Source: Serinus canaria (Eukaryota > Chordata > Aves > Passeriformes > Fringillidae). From it: DNA of 64,000 nt. The notes beneath the pieces are model-generated. The model was not told where the DNA came from. It saw nothing but the letters and a program-made list of their open reading frames with translations, and ran no database searches. Below, in pieces: positions 1-14,800 of the stretch (position 1 is its first letter; every line of letters begins with the position of its first letter). Location: NCBI RefSeq assembly GCF_022539315.1, contig NC_066313.1, positions 65,413,934-65,477,933 on the forward strand, read 5' to 3'. The translations under genes were made by a program, and so were the position numbers.

Positions 1-3000
1 ACACTCAGGAGATAACATTAGAAAACTTATGCATGTATTGGGTGAAAAGTTCTACTATGTATCAATTCCTAATAAAGAAATCCCTCTCTAACCCCAATTC
101 CAGCCCCTTTGAATCCAACTGTACTACCACAGAGACTCACAATCTTAATGGAAGGGAGACTTAGAAATGCTAAGTGTCTCAATGCCCAGTCAGAAATCAA
201 AGTATACACCTAACACTGCACAGTTACCAGGCAAGTGCCACCTTTGCAGCTAATGAGTGACCACATCACACCCGAGCAGAGCTCCACAAGATGCTCATCC
301 TCTCTCAGCACAGCACCTCCCAGGCTGGCTGTGCTGACACCTGGCTGAGGTGGGAGGGAAGTGCTGCACGCCTGCTGTGTTACCACTGCAAGCAAAATAC
401 AGAAGGCACAGCTACCCTGGAGCTGTCAGCACTTGAGCTCTTTTCCCTGCACCTTTGCTGCCAAGCAGACAGGTCTTAACAAGAGCTGGAACACACCACA
501 CACCTCGTGCTTTGACCTGCAGCTCTAGGTCTGCAGAGCTGGTCTGAAGGCTTTGCACACCAGGGCCACAGTCCAGGGAAGGACAACTTGGGTTTAGTGG
601 AAACGTACTCGAAGGCACACCGAACCAATTTATGAGATACAAAATTCTCATCCTCCTCGACTTCATAAAGTATCAAGGTAACAATGTACCTAGGCATCAA
701 AGAGTTTCAAATTATCTTTCCAAAGGTAAAGAAATAGATCCCTTTAACTGCAAGCAGGGGAGACATTATCTTTTGCCTTCCTCAGAAATATCTTTAATTC
801 TCAAATGATCTTCATTCTCTGAAGTCAGAATTAAACCTGAAGTTTAATTAAAACCATTTGTCTTAGGAAGTGATGTTGCCCTTTCTAAGCAGTTTGTGGT
901 AAAAACAACATGAAGAGAGGTACATGATGGAAGAGAATATTTTGGACTTTAGTTACTCTTACTGAGAAGAAACCAAAGGGAAATAATCTGTATCTTCTTT
1001 TCTCTTGAAATGTGCATGCTCTAAAGCATAGGCTAGCACCACTGAATGCTATAAAAGCTTGATCTGACTACATAATACAAATCTATCACCCATCAAATGG
1101 ACACGGACAGTCATTCAGTAAGGAAATTCAAATTCATACTGTCACAATCTGCCAGACACACATTCCCTACAAGTTACCCTCTTTGGGACAATGAGCAGAA
1201 AAAACACATCCTTTAAGAATTACATTTTTGCACATGCAGTGTAACTCAATACCACAAAGAGAGAAAATGATGGTGCACTTTAGTCTGAATCCACTGATAG
1301 CATTCTCCAACAAGAATCCCCTTCCAGGCCCAGAGTGTTGCCAGCATTCTGGCGTTTTGTTACACAACTGCAAGAACTGCTTCAGCTCCCACTGTGCAAT
1401 TTTCCCCGGTAGCAATTGTTAAAGAGTGTTTTTCCCACTGTGTTATGGAACAATGGGAATGATTAATGTACCCAAGAGCAATACTTGAGTCGACAATTAT
1501 TGATATCAAGTGTTGATGTTTGGCATGAGATGAACTAAGTTCTGTTACATTAGAGACAACTCTCCTCTGCCAAAACTCTAACCTCATTTTTCCAGAGGGA
1601 AAAAAAAAACTCCACATAAGTAAGAACATTTTTAGGAAGGTTACCCACTTAAAAAGATATAGCTAGACCCATTGCTTCTTTAGTATTGGCAGTAAAATAC
1701 ATAAAACTAAACTCCAACACATTTCATCTGATATTTAAAAAAATCAAAAGCATTAAGATTTTAGCTTTACCCATAACTTGTCTCTTCTAGTACAGGACAG
1801 TAACAACAGGCACTACTGTGTTTCAGTCCACTTTCTTTTTTAATCAAGGTTGTTTGTTTGTTTATTCAGCCCTTATGAGCTGGGTGAAAGTACAGTTTTG
1901 CTTGGGTACACTTTGGTCACCATCGGGTCCCCCCAGGAATTATTGTTCATGACCACAAAATTTGCTTATCTTAATATTTCAGTATATTCTCCTATTTGTA
2001 CTGAACATCCTTTTAATCAAAAGGTACAGATACCGCTGGGTTCTTTGAAGCACTTCAAAGGTTCCCTTTTTGAAAGCAGCTCCAGAAGCACACACGCAGC
2101 CACAGCTCACCCCTGTGAGCAGCGGCTTAGGGAGCCTCTTTCATCCAGCATGAGGAATGTTTTGTGAGGCTTGGCCTTGCACATTCAGCTCTGGACATGG
2201 ATAGAAAGGTGGGAAACGGTGGGGGAAGCAGGAAAGAAGTAATACTTTTCTACTTAAGTGATACATTGCTATGCAAGTGTTTATTGCATTGATGATACAT
2301 GCGAGAGCTTGAGTAGTGAACGAAATACTGTAGACATGCAGCTTCTAAAAAGTGGATACAGAGAGAGGTGCACAAGTGTAGAATGTCTTCTAACTAAGGT
2401 CATACGATTTTTCATAAATGAAACAACTTAATTGGGGGCGAAAATCGTTCCATTTTTACCATTTTATAAAATGTAAGCATTACATTTTTATCTAAATCTA
2501 AATCATTTGTTTGTACACGACTGTACAATTTCACTGGGTTTTAGTGCTCAAGTTTAAAAACAGAGAACATGTGGAAGCTTGGCACCCATTCCATAAGCAC
2601 ATTGTTTATGTAACTCCAAAAACTACAAAGGAATGGACATAAAACTTTTCTTAAAAAAGTAATCTCCCACCTTAATGGAGATATGATCCTCACAAATCAA
2701 TGGAAAACCACAATGGATTAATACAGGGTTACAAGGAATAAGAAGTAATAAGACCTGGGGGATTTTAAAGAAGTTTTACAACAGAGCGCCAAGATCACAG
2801 AAATGACATAGAAGAATGCAAAGACACACTGATGCAGATTATTTTTTCTCTTCAGACTATTTCAACTCTTCCTGCAACAACAATTCTTCTGTCCCTCTCA
2901 TCTCCTCTGGCATTGTTCTAATATGTCTAGTAGAAGCAACTTATCATGATTTTCACTGCTGGACCTCTTAAACACTAAGCTTATGAATGGAATACTTCTA

Positions 3001-5212
3001 TTTACATTCCTTTAAACAAAAAGGAAGAGTGGAAAGAGTTCATCATACAGCTGGGTCAATGAAACAATGAGCTTAGGTTAAAATACATACTCCTTAGGAA
3101 GCTGGTGGCTGCAGTTGTGGTGTACCAGATTATGGGTTGCAGAAGTATATGTGCAGGAAGTTCATGTTTGTGCAAATGTTATGTGCACTCTTAACCACCA
3201 AAGCAGCATGAACCACCTTTGCTGTTGAGTGCAATTGAGTGGAAGAAAAAAGAGCAGGGATAAAACATATAATCTCCAACTGTAACGAAGCAAAGGAGAT
3301 GAGAAGTGCCCATATATGTTGTAAGAAATAATGCTATCTTATTCTTCCCCCCCTTCCCATTACTAATCCATTTTCTTAATCTATGTCTGTAGCTCATAAC
3401 TAAGTGCAGTTTACAACACTGCTTGCATACCAGATTCTTTAGCTACATCTTGGTTTCAACAGCTGACCTTGTTATTCCTGAAGAACATTTGAGCCTTACT
3501 TACCTACCTGCTTTAATAAGCCAAAGAAATCATAGTATCAAGACAGCACAGCAGAAAGTTCTTTACAAGCATTTTAAGTACCACTTAGGTTCTACAACTA
3601 CTAAAGAACAATTTAGTTCTAAAGACCTGAAGATCTTAAATCACTATTTTGCATTTGCTGTAATTTCATAATCAGCGTTGCACACGTTCCTTCTTGCAAG
3701 CTATGAGAAACATGCACCAGAAACCCCAGGATATAAGTGCCCAGCAGAACCAGAGCACATGGCTATGTTTGCTGCTCTTGGACAATGACCTTTTTAAAGT
3801 CAGATACTAGTAATTAAAGGGGAAAAATAAAGCTTTACTCCATACTCACACAGCAACCATAACGGAGCAAGAGAACATCAGCACTGTCAGCAACCAAATC
3901 CCATAATCATAGGATTAGGATTAGCATAGGCTGGGTCTCTATAGTTTGACACTTCTTTTTAGTCTGGCATGGAAGTGATTTCATTAGTGATATTAAACTG
4001 CAAAGCGAAATTTCACAAATCTTGGCAGAAAATATTACCATTTTTTTTTCACCATGATACATTTAATCTGCCAGCAATTTGACAATCTTATTGTGGAAAC
4101 ATTAGGGAAATACTTCTGGTTCTGCAATTTGGAGTCTAGGTTTTTCTCATTCATTAAATACAAAGGCAGTGAAATCCAATGTCATATTCCATCATTCATT
4201 AAGAAAAGCATTGGAAAACTCCTTTTTTGACACAAATAATAATCCAAGGAATTTACAGCACTTTTTTCATATTCCTGCACAATATTGGAAATAACTTACA
4301 ATCTTATAAATGCATAGATAAATTTTCTTTAGGAATAACTAATTCATTTACTTAAAGATGCATTCTGCTGAAGATAAACAATGATTCACAAACATTCTAT
4401 TTTGCACCAATAAAAAAACAAGTTTTAATTACCTACTTCATGCATAAATGGAAAGGAAATGAGCTGTAAAAATGGATGCCAAAACTGCCACATTCATTGC
4501 AATGAAGATGGTCCAACCCAGTTGTTCTCTGCAGGAGCTCTCTCTTCCTACAGAAACTGCCTCTTCATCAGTTAAAACCACTTCATTTACAAAAGTAAGA
4601 AGACACAGTTCCTGTTAGATGTGACCAGCTTCCCAACAACTAACTCTCCCCACATACCCAGAAGCTTTTCTGGGATCAGTTCAGTCATTTGCTTCTCATA
4701 CTACCAGTCTGAGTGGCTACAGCTGCCTGTAAGCTCCTCTTGAGAAATGCAGCAGTCAGTCAAAAAAGGTCTCCTCACACCTGCTTTCCTTTAAAAAACT
4801 CAGATCCTCAGCAGTTTATCAAGTCATTCAGCAGCTTTCTCTTGTTAATTGTGGATAAGCTGCTGGCCAAATATTTTCACTGGTGCTCTTAAGGTCCTCA
4901 AAGTAAAATCTCTTGAAAGTGCTGTTTGATGCCTTTCAGCCTGCCATTTGCTTTCAATTACAGTCCAAAGTCTCATCCCTGCTCAGCCACACTGTGCATA
5001 CAAACTCACTCCCAAGTACCCTGCTGGCTTTCACAAACATTTCTCACCCCTTTGGCTTGCTCAAACATTAAGGATGAAGCCTAGCAACACTTGCTTGCAG
5101 GGCAATACAAAAAACCAGCAAAACTGCATCAGATCTGACCCTTTCTCCCCTTACACCTCCAACATTTACATGTTTTGCACCCTCAGTACCCCCTACTAGT
5201 CTTTATGTTAAG

Positions 5213-5395
5213 AAAAGGTTCTTCACCAAGTGGGTGGTTGAGTACCAGAACAGGCTCCTCAGGGATGTGGTCACAGCACCAAGCCTGACAGAGTTCAAGA
5301 AGCATTGGAAAAATGCTCTCAGGCACATGGTGTGATTGTGTTCAGGGCTGGAAATGGAACTGATGATCCTTGTAGGTCCCTTCCTGTTGCAGTAA
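5213..5395 (+). repeat. CR1 LINE 3' end fragment
   Basis: The sequence follows the typical CR1 3' tail: a ttcttcacc segment, then gctcctcagggatgtggtca, cagagttcaagaagc, and a closing gatccttgtaggtcccttcc. CR1 is the dominant LINE of birds and is usually 5'-truncated, as here. The same pattern recurs, better preserved, at 51205-51513. It is diverged and has no coding capacity. Confidence 0.85.
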
Positions 5396-5399
5396 GGTA

Positions 5400-5850
5400 G
5401 AAAAGTTATAAAGAAACGCCTCTTAAAATCAAGCCTGCTCTCCTGAAATCAGTGGCTGGCCTTGACAAGCTAGCACTTTACAAGTTCCCATGTGAAAGCA
5501 ATCCTGGCGTGAGCAGTTTGTTAACATAACAATCTATTCCTGGGTGAAAAAACACCTAGCCACCTGTATAAACTGTTTTTACACCATTATACAGAAAAAT
5601 GAAAACTATCTCTCACAAACAACTTTTCCTGCATGTACACACCGGGAGTTTCAATGACTGATACAGGATAACAACTTGTTACTAACTAATAAAGTAATTG
5701 GCAAGAAAGCCGCTAAGCAATTGGAGTCAAATACAAGGTCTGTAAAACTGTATAAAAACGAGTTATGTGAATAAAGAATGGGCTTTTTCCATGAAGAAAA
5801 TGGAGTCCATGTGATTTATTCCCATAGCTTCCAATTCAGGATAATCAGTG
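5400..5850 (+). mobile_element. Possible LTR of an endogenous retrovirus
   Basis: Directly after the CR1 tail lies a block with LTR-like order: an AT-rich U3-like part, a TATA-like gtataaaaac near 5750, and an AATAAA signal at about 5771-5776 followed by a possible U5. The TATA to polyadenylation-signal distance of some 20 nt resembles the avian LTR at 48253. I could not find terminal TG/CA ends or a target-site duplication, so the limits are approximate. It could equally be unrelated AT-rich sequence with chance motifs. Confidence 0.35.
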
Positions 5851-8800
5851 ATTCCATGAGTCAACCACCTCCCAGGACATGATACAGTGACTTCAACACC
5901 ATGCCATTGTGTCACTCCTGCGACTGCCAACTCCAACCTCATGTTTTTAGCTCCCTGAACCACGCAAAGTGCCTACTCATACTTGGAGGTCCTGTGACCG
6001 TAAGAAACCCAGATAAAACTCCAAGGAGATGCTGGCCAGTGCGGACAGAGCCAGTATCCTCTGGAAGGAGCTAGCTGGGCAAGTTCAAACACAAGACTCC
6101 TGTCTGTTTGGTGATGGAGTCACTTCCTAGGGCAGATACCTTTATCAGGATATACATCACTTGAAATAGGAAGCTCTTCAAGGACAAGATCATGTCTTTA
6201 TTTATACTTGCACAGCTCCCTCTGCAATGCAGTGCTGACTGGTAACTGTTCAGCTGTGCAAAAGAGAATGCAACTGTTAATGCTATCAGCTCCATGCTAA
6301 TTAGATTAAATCTGCCACTCAAAACTGTACTTAAAACACTTTAAACATCCAGCACAGCACAAGCGGTCCACTGACATCATTATCCTCCAAGGATAAAGTG
6401 ATGCCTTCATATGCTTCTTGGTACCAATAAGTTTAACATTTACTGTTTCAGCTGACTCTTCCCCAAGAATGAATTCCATCATAACACACTGAATCTATGG
6501 GAGTGGGCTCATAACACCTCTAATACCTGCTCCTATCTGGACACCAAAGTGGTGTTTTGGTAAATAGATGCATCTTGTATGACTGATGGAGATGTCATTT
6601 CAAAATGGGAGTGTTTTGTGAAATATGTGCATGGTGACAGGATTTTCCCTGTTATCTCTCACTACCTTTCAATATGAAATCCCAGCCATGATGTGAAGGT
6701 AGCAGGTGAAGGCTTTTTGGATAGAAGAAGGTAACAGCCCGATGTTTAACGTTGTGCACTAAAGGCTCTGTCTGTGTAATACAGTGATTTTTTTTTCCCC
6801 AGCTTCAGCTTTCCTCTCCCACAACTGAAAGAACAACCTAATTAGACTCCACCTGAGCCCCCCAAATGTTTGGACCCATTGCCCAAAGCAAGCTTCCTTT
6901 CCTTTTTCTTGCTCATTTTCATAGATCTGTGAAATACTAGTTTCACAGCATTGATGTCTCAGCTCTACCAGACACAGAAACACTATATACACTAGAGATC
7001 TCTGTATTTAAGCAACTTGCAAATCTATAAAGATAAATAGGCTATGATTTTTGCACTCTTTTTTTTATTCCTCATCTCCATTCAGGCTTTTATCCAGTAC
7101 AAAGTTCACCTCAAAATAATGGATGCCGCAACAATGTAGCTATTCTAATCAGAGTTTCCTATGGAAGGCTAAACCATTTTAGAATTTGTCTCCAAAGGGA
7201 CTATTTCAGATGACATATTAAGTACGACCCACATGGTAACCTCTTCTGAAGAACCAATCCTGTCATCATCACCCTAAATATTTTACTCTCAAGGCAACAC
7301 TACAGAACTCTCATAGCAGCATTATTTAAAAAGAAAGGCAAGTAGAGGAAAACAAGGAATACTGAAACTGACTAGAGTACAGATTTTGCATGGGAAAACA
7401 GGAGCTCCAATGCAGCAGATATAAATAATTTCCATGTGTTTTAGGACTGGTGCTTTTTTGTAGCTCAAAAAAAATAGCAGAGACAGTTCACTTTCTGGTA
7501 CTCCAATGACAATCTCCCTTTCATAATCCAATTCTTTTTTAGCTCCATTGGTTGTTCTGGTAACTCAGCTTAATATTAAAGAAAAAACAAGCACTATTGT
7601 TCTGTGGTTTTAAAAGGGAAGCTGTATTTTTTTTTTTTTTTTGCTGACAAATAAAGTGCAACTTTTGCATTCAGTTGCACTACTTTCTCCTACAGCTGCA
7701 AATTTTGTTTGTAGTTTCATCAGGATAACTGAGGGCAGAGCCTACAAGATGAATGCAGCTAGCCTTGCTGGGAGGCAGAACAGGTCTATGGGACACCTGC
7801 TCTGAACTAACATTTCAGTCAGGAACATGTAAACATTCCTGGTTAGTGACAAAACATGCAAGGGCTTTGACTGTGCATGAGGAACATAGCAGCTGATTAA
7901 GGTGTTGATTTTGTCAGTCACTGACTCCCAAGGAAAAAACCTACCCAAAGTTTCCATTATCTAAAGTAAATGCTAATCAGCCTTTTCAAATACTCAGCAA
8001 CTTGAGCTGAAGCTCTTAGTTAATTTAAATTACGCTGACTTTTTTTTTTTTTTAACCTGCCTGTCAAGACCTGTCTGATACCAGATTTTCAACTCACAGT
8101 GAAATAAAGCACAGCTGTAGCTACAACAAAAAAATATAAGAATACATACGTGTTGTAAGATGATGTCCCATCCAGAACAATATGTTTGGCTGGAAGATGC
8201 TTAACCATTTAGCAGTTAGAAAAAAAAAAAATTAAAAAAATTAAAATACCGGACATATTCTCACCTCTGGATCCAAGGGTGGTCATGATATACCTCCCTA
8301 CTGCTACCCTTTCCTTCCTTTCCCTTACACCTTTTCTTAAGTGTTACACTGTTTTTACATTGTTGCACTTCTAACCAAAACAAATACATTTTAAAATTTG
8401 CCAAGCACCTTATTCTACCTCACTGTTTTAAAGTTTGCAAGTAAAAGTTTTTTCCTGAACTTCCTGTGAATTTTGTTGTCACTCCCACACATCACCCAGA
8501 GTAAAATCAAATAACCCTCCCCTGAGTCAGCAGGCTGGGGCATAACACACATCCTACAAAAATACAAGAACATGTGAAATAATACACTAAAATACAGCAA
8601 ATTACAGCCACTCTAAAAGCTTATGGTTAAACTTAGGGAATGACAGCATCTCTTGTAAATAGAGGTCTGGATTTCTCTTAGTGTGTAGCTTTATACTCAA
8701 ACTCAGATATGAACAGCCCTTTAACTCTTCTCCCTTTAGCTGTTCCCAAGTTGTTTCTAGCAGTTCCTGGTGCTGCTTGCCCAGCTCTTCTGCAAGACAT

Positions 8801-11800
8801 GCTTCCATCTCCCTAAGAAACATTCAGGTTTATTTTAAAATAAAAATAATATAACAGACATACTTAAAAAAAAAGGCATTGTAAAATAAATAATAAAAAC
8901 CATTTTCTTCCTTTCTCAAAGAAATGTTGTCTTGGCTGGTTTTTTTTTTTTAAATGGTAACTAGCAAAATGCATGCTTTTGTAGATTGTTACCCAGTTAC
9001 CCTACTGAACATTAAGGAACAATTAGCTAACAAAACTGAGAGTTACTCTTTTGCCCTTTCTAATTTAGGAGGAGAAAAACTTCTCAGAATATGGAGTCTA
9101 AGAACACAGCTTCAGGCACAGAAGGTGGAGAAGCCTTCAAGTAGCCTTAATTTGTAATTCATACCACATTTAATAATCTGCAAATCCAGATTCTTCAGCA
9201 AATATCCACATCTGCTAATTTTTTTTTCCAACTACATCACTTCAAAGCTTACTGTCAAAATTAATCCTTCCTGTCCCTTATGACATATTTTATCTAATAT
9301 CCTAATACTTTTCAGGAAAGAACAGCACAATGTTATTGCTTGAAAACATAATTTTACTCCTTTATTTCTAAGTTACTAGAACTTAAATTGCAACACAATT
9401 AAATATAGAAGCAGATGAAATATAAATAACTTCATCTGGATGACTGCAGCAGAAACATCTTCTCTGTTTATCTGTATTTTACAGGATTTGGGGTTTAAAC
9501 ATTTAAGCTGCCTCCCAATGTATCTGGCTGATATGACATTTTCAGCCAGTTTGGTGATCTTTCTGACAGCCCTTGAACAAGGGAAATTAAAGTTAAGCAG
9601 CTGAGACAAACAGTTCAAGAAATATATCCAAGAGCCAGCAAAAGCTTTTGCTGAGATGCAAATGTTTTATTGGTGCAATTAACATCACTGTTATATCAGA
9701 TTTAATTTGTGAAAACCTTTGGAGGAAGCTTCAAATAACTGACATCCTTCCCCTTCAATCAAAATGTGACAGCTTGAACGATACACAAACTGAAACAGGC
9801 TGGCTAGCAGCCTGCTGACTGCTAGAGATTTCAGAAACTGAACCAGGCCAGCTTTACAGACTGCCTTTGCACTGGAAGAGAGCCTGAAGGGAAGTCCAAT
9901 GATGCCACATTTGCAACCTCCTCCTCCAGGGCGTGCAGTGCCTTTCTAAAGGCATTTTTGTGCTAACATCCTTAAAAAATATTTCACACTCCTCCAAAGG
10001 AGAAGCAGCATATGGCTTGCAACAGGAAAAGTTTTAAATACAGGGAGGGGTAGGAAGCAAGGTAACACATGCTTGTTGTGGTTTGCTCTTCTGCCAGGGC
10101 AGGACAAAGAAAATATCCCCAAGGCCAGGGCTTCCAAGTTACCCACTACTCTAATTTGCTTCTTCAAACTAGCTCTTGATGTATTTTATATCTAAATGGG
10201 TAAGGAAAAGGTGGCCCTGGAAGTAGAGAGATTGTGTGAATGAAAAAAAAAAATTGCAGAAGCAATAAAAACTTTCTGGCATTTAAGGGAGGCTGCATGT
10301 GAAAGAATGCAAGTCCTGCCATTCTGGGCCAATGCTAAAGCATTTCTCTTCCAAGAAACCTCCTGAGTGCAAGTTATGATCCCCTATTCCACTTCTGAGA
10401 GTTATAGGTTTATTTGGACTAGAAGAGAGTTTGTAGTAGCTAATCATAAAGCATAATTGCTGAGAGCTTAAGCAAACTCCAGAAATAAACACAGCCATGG
10501 TTTCTGACTGATGAGAGATGCAGCCAAAAAAGGTTCAGCAGAATCATGCAGTCTTGCAACATGTTTTCCCCAATTACATGGGAGCTTTTTGTTTTGGTTA
10601 CAAACCATGTGAAATACCTGAGATTTAACACTTGCAAAACACTTGAAAAGTATCTGGAAACGTTATGACTTTGCTTTCAAGTTGTGCTTAAAGAAAACCC
10701 TTCAGAATGCATCCCTGGAACTCCTACTGCTCATCATTTCCTTATTGGTTTATGTGCTTTTATGGTATTTTTTGTGTCAAATTTAGATTGAGAATCACAA
10801 AATGCAAATTAATATTCCAAAATGAATAATGACTTTGCATCTCAGCCTGTACACATGCTAGATGTAAAAAAAAAAAAAAAAAAATTATTACAGTCAGTGC
10901 TTCCTTAATTTTAGGTTCTTTTCTACCTCTATTTACACGTGCAACAGTGGAAAAGTGAAGGAACAGATTTACCTTTTCTATTTAATAATGAAGATGAAAA
11001 TTCACAGGAAAAAAGGTCACTCACTCTAAACAACACATTTCTTACAAAAAGTTATATTCCTGACTGACTACTCCACGGACCAATGCCTGGCTATAAAAAC
11101 CGCAAGATTTAGATCTAATTTGGGATCTCTTAAAAATAAGGGTATTAACAAATGGAGAATGATTTTTACCTTATCAACACAGGATGTTTATTCCTGATTA
11201 ACTTTATACACCAATGTTAATCTTTAATACATTAAAAATAGCTCTTGCATAACACAATACTTGTCATGGTGCCTGAAGGTTAGGTTCCTCAGAACTATTC
11301 TGGTGTTTCCAATAAAGGCTTACAGGACTGTATGTCGATTAGAAACCCTAAACTAGAAGGTTCTACATGGTTGACCTCAAGCCATAGTAAAGTGAGACTA
11401 CATGTAACTTTTAAAGTATTTTTTTAATAAATAATATCATCTCAGCGATGGCCTGGATGGCAGGAACCCTCATGTTCGGATTCACTGCTCAGAGGACAGG
11501 AGCAGTGCTTTGGGGACTAGCCTCAGCTCCAGGTAATCAACAGATCTAGGATGTAGCTTGGATCTTTCCACATTGGGGATCAGCAAGCAGTCAGCAGACA
11601 AACATCTGCTTTCAAAAGAGCAGAAAGCAGCAGAAAAAAAATTCTTGTAAGAAAGCAGATCCAGTTTCTGAGGAAAAGGATTTTTTTTTTTAGTATGCCT
11701 GGTTTCCAGAGGCAGATTCTGACCCCCTTCTGTAACACATGTCATCTACTCTGGTATGACAGAGTTGAGGCCATTCCATGATGCCCTCTGAACAACAAGG

Positions 11801-14800
11801 GCAGGCTTGCTCTTCAGACTGAGGTGTCTTCTGGGGTGCAGCATGGCTCTGCTCCTGCTCTGGGGGTTCTCTGTCTAATGAAAAACATCATGTAGGAGGC
11901 AGTGTGAACCTGGACCTTATGTCATGGACAGAGTAAAGCAGAATCATAAGCTGAAAACCATTCCTCATCTCTCTCATACTACAAGTACCAAGTAAGGACC
12001 TAGTTTATTTTCTGACATCAAGAAACAATCCCAATGGATTTCACCTTGTAAAGACAAATCCATCGCTTACCTTTGACCTGAAATCTAGAACAGTGCAATT
12101 TGTGCAGCTTAATTGTGCAAAACAGTGCAATTCTGCTGAACTCGGGTTAGAGCTATATAAAGCTTGCACTGAACAACTAAAATAGACTGGTATTCTGATG
12201 GGTACGTGAGGCAATCTCTCATGGAAATTTCCTTCCTGTTGCAACCCTAATTGAAACAATATGCTAGTAAATAACTGCTGAACACTCAACTACTCCTTTC
12301 ACAGAGTTTGCTTCAAAGCTTTCTGAACCTCATTGGCTCATTGACAGTCTTGAGAAAAAAAATTGTGAAACAGTCTTAATGAATGGAATTTCTCTCTTTA
12401 AATTCGACAGGTGGGGTGAATGTATATACATGTATATTAATGTAACAATAAGATTCAGGACAGTTTTTGTTCCCAGTCACTGTCTTACTCAAAAGGTGAG
12501 GATACAGTGCTGACAGTGCTCCACATCACCAGTTCCAACCTTGTTGAAAAGTTACAAAAACTGAAGGACTATCCTCCATCAAGTCTGTATTCTGTTGTGG
12601 TGTTTTAAGGTTTTTTTATATAGCACTCACTCTCTGCAGCATTATGTCAAAAAGAAGTCAGACTCCATGACCCTCTCTCTGCAAGAGAGTTGTACTTCAG
12701 GTTCTTTCTGAATTTTTTATGTTCGCATCTAGTTAGGCTGACTCTTAAAATTCTTTTGAAATGCAATTTAGCTGGACCTGTAAAGGTATATAATAAACTT
12801 CATTTGATTAAGAACAGCTGACAATCAAAACCAAGTAAAATTGCCTGTTTCAGTGACGTATAATTGTTAAATAAAGCACATGGTCCACCCAGCATACGCA
12901 GACCCTTTAAAATGTTATGTATTTTAAGAGACCTCTGTCCCTGTTAGGCCCATTTGTCTCCGCCCACAGCTGGCAGAGAATTTTGATCTTCACATGTCAG
13001 CTCATACTCAAAAATAAGATCTGATTATTTAAAACCTATTAAACAAGTTTGTAATACTGAATGGATACAGGGCACCACATATGCTTCTGTCTCAAATGCA
13101 GTCTGTCCAGCCTGATTGTTTTAAATTCAGAAATACCTCAAAGTGATTAAAAACTGCTGCAGTTTCTCTACTTTATTTAAAAAAAATAATAAGAGACCAA
13201 GCTTCCATTACCAACAGACAGACCTGGAAACTTCAAAGAGAAATGGAAGTGTGTGTGAACAGATAAACCTATCTTTACAGGTAACCTAGGTGTTAATCAA
13301 TGAAAACCCAAGGAAATCTGAAGAAATGTCCAATTTTTTTTTCGAAATACTCAATACGTGTCTCAAAGGTATCAGTGAATTTCACATTTACCTTTAAGAC
13401 AAATGGCAAATTTTTAAGAGGTGACAGACTTTTCCTCTCAAAGAAAGCCACATCTGCCCTTAATAGATGCTAACCTTCTAAAAAGTAGCTGGTGGATATT
13501 CAGAACGGTTACTAAAATTTAGGCTATAAAAGCCTGTCCTTCAAATTCAGTAAATGAGTAATCACTTCCCGTCTGAAACTCTGATAAACAGATGCATTTA
13601 TCAGGAAATACCTTCTCAAAAATGAGATCAGTCACTTTCAACTATGCACAGCCCAGGCTAACCATCGTGTTTCGAATTCAAATTCTGCTGAAAGCATTTT
13701 TCACAGATGGCAATAAAAAGGGTAATGCACTCTTTACTACAGAGGCGTGACTGAATTCATTTAAGCTGTGAAATTACTTCTAATGCTACTGGAAGGCCTT
13801 TCTCTTGGAAATCAAATCACTGTGACTGAACTGCACAGGGAATTAATAAAACTGTAATATTTCTTAACATCTCTGAATTCACAGAAATAGCTAGATTTTC
13901 ATCTACCTTTTCCATAGCATCAGGGGCACAACTATCACACACCTGGCTCTAGAGGCTTATGGCTAAGATGTGCAATTCCCTCCCTGTTTACTCTGACCTG
14001 AAAACCATCTCCTCAGGGCTCTCTTCTAGCAGAAGCAGGCTTAGCACTGGACTGCACATGTATGAGTCTCACCAGCTCTACAGACAGCACACAGTAAGTA
14101 GTCCATGTGTCCTGACTTTACTGTCTGCTCTTAAGGCACAAGAAAGGACAAACAAGGCTGCTGAGGCTCACCTCTTCATAACCCTAAAACTGCTGTGCCA
14201 CAAAGATACTCTGTCTTCTGGTGTTTGTTCAGAAGTAAGACTATGAGACCATGGGCAAAGGATCCTTCTTGAAGATGACCTTAAAAAGAAATCTCTATTT
14301 TTAGAGCCACCCCTACCCCCAAAGGCTGGGGTTCCTCTCTAGTTCCTCTTGTTGGTCTGTCAGTCCATCTAGAGGGAAACTACAGTGCTCCAGTACTTAA
14401 AATACAACAGAAAACACAACATAGTTCAGCAACTGCTAAGGAAGAAATACACTTTTACTTGGGTTTTGGATTCTGTTAAAAATTAAAACCACCACAGGCA
14501 GCTCTTTCAAGGCACCTGGAAATGCCTTGTGCAATTTCTTCAGTTTGGAATCACTCTTAATGTTTGTGCCACATTTCTAATAAAAGTGCTTTTTCCAAAA
14601 TACCCCAAAGTCATCAGAAGGTCACAGAAAACTGTAATCAACTACAAGAAGTATATGGAAGAAAAGCTCCCATAGCAGGTTCTTTAGTTCCTAAGTTTGT
14701 GGGAAAACAAGTAACAGCTTCTTCTTAGAATGTCTTGCAATTATTCGAAGCTGCTGCTGGAAGAGGATGGGTGACATCTCATGCACTTTTCTATAAAGCA

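Noticed and set aside
8602..8823. Minus-strand 73-codon ORF with a coiled-coil-like Glu-rich start after an acceptor-like TTAG
   Set aside because: It resembles no TBC1D4 exon, has no clear donor, and similar short frames are common in this intron.
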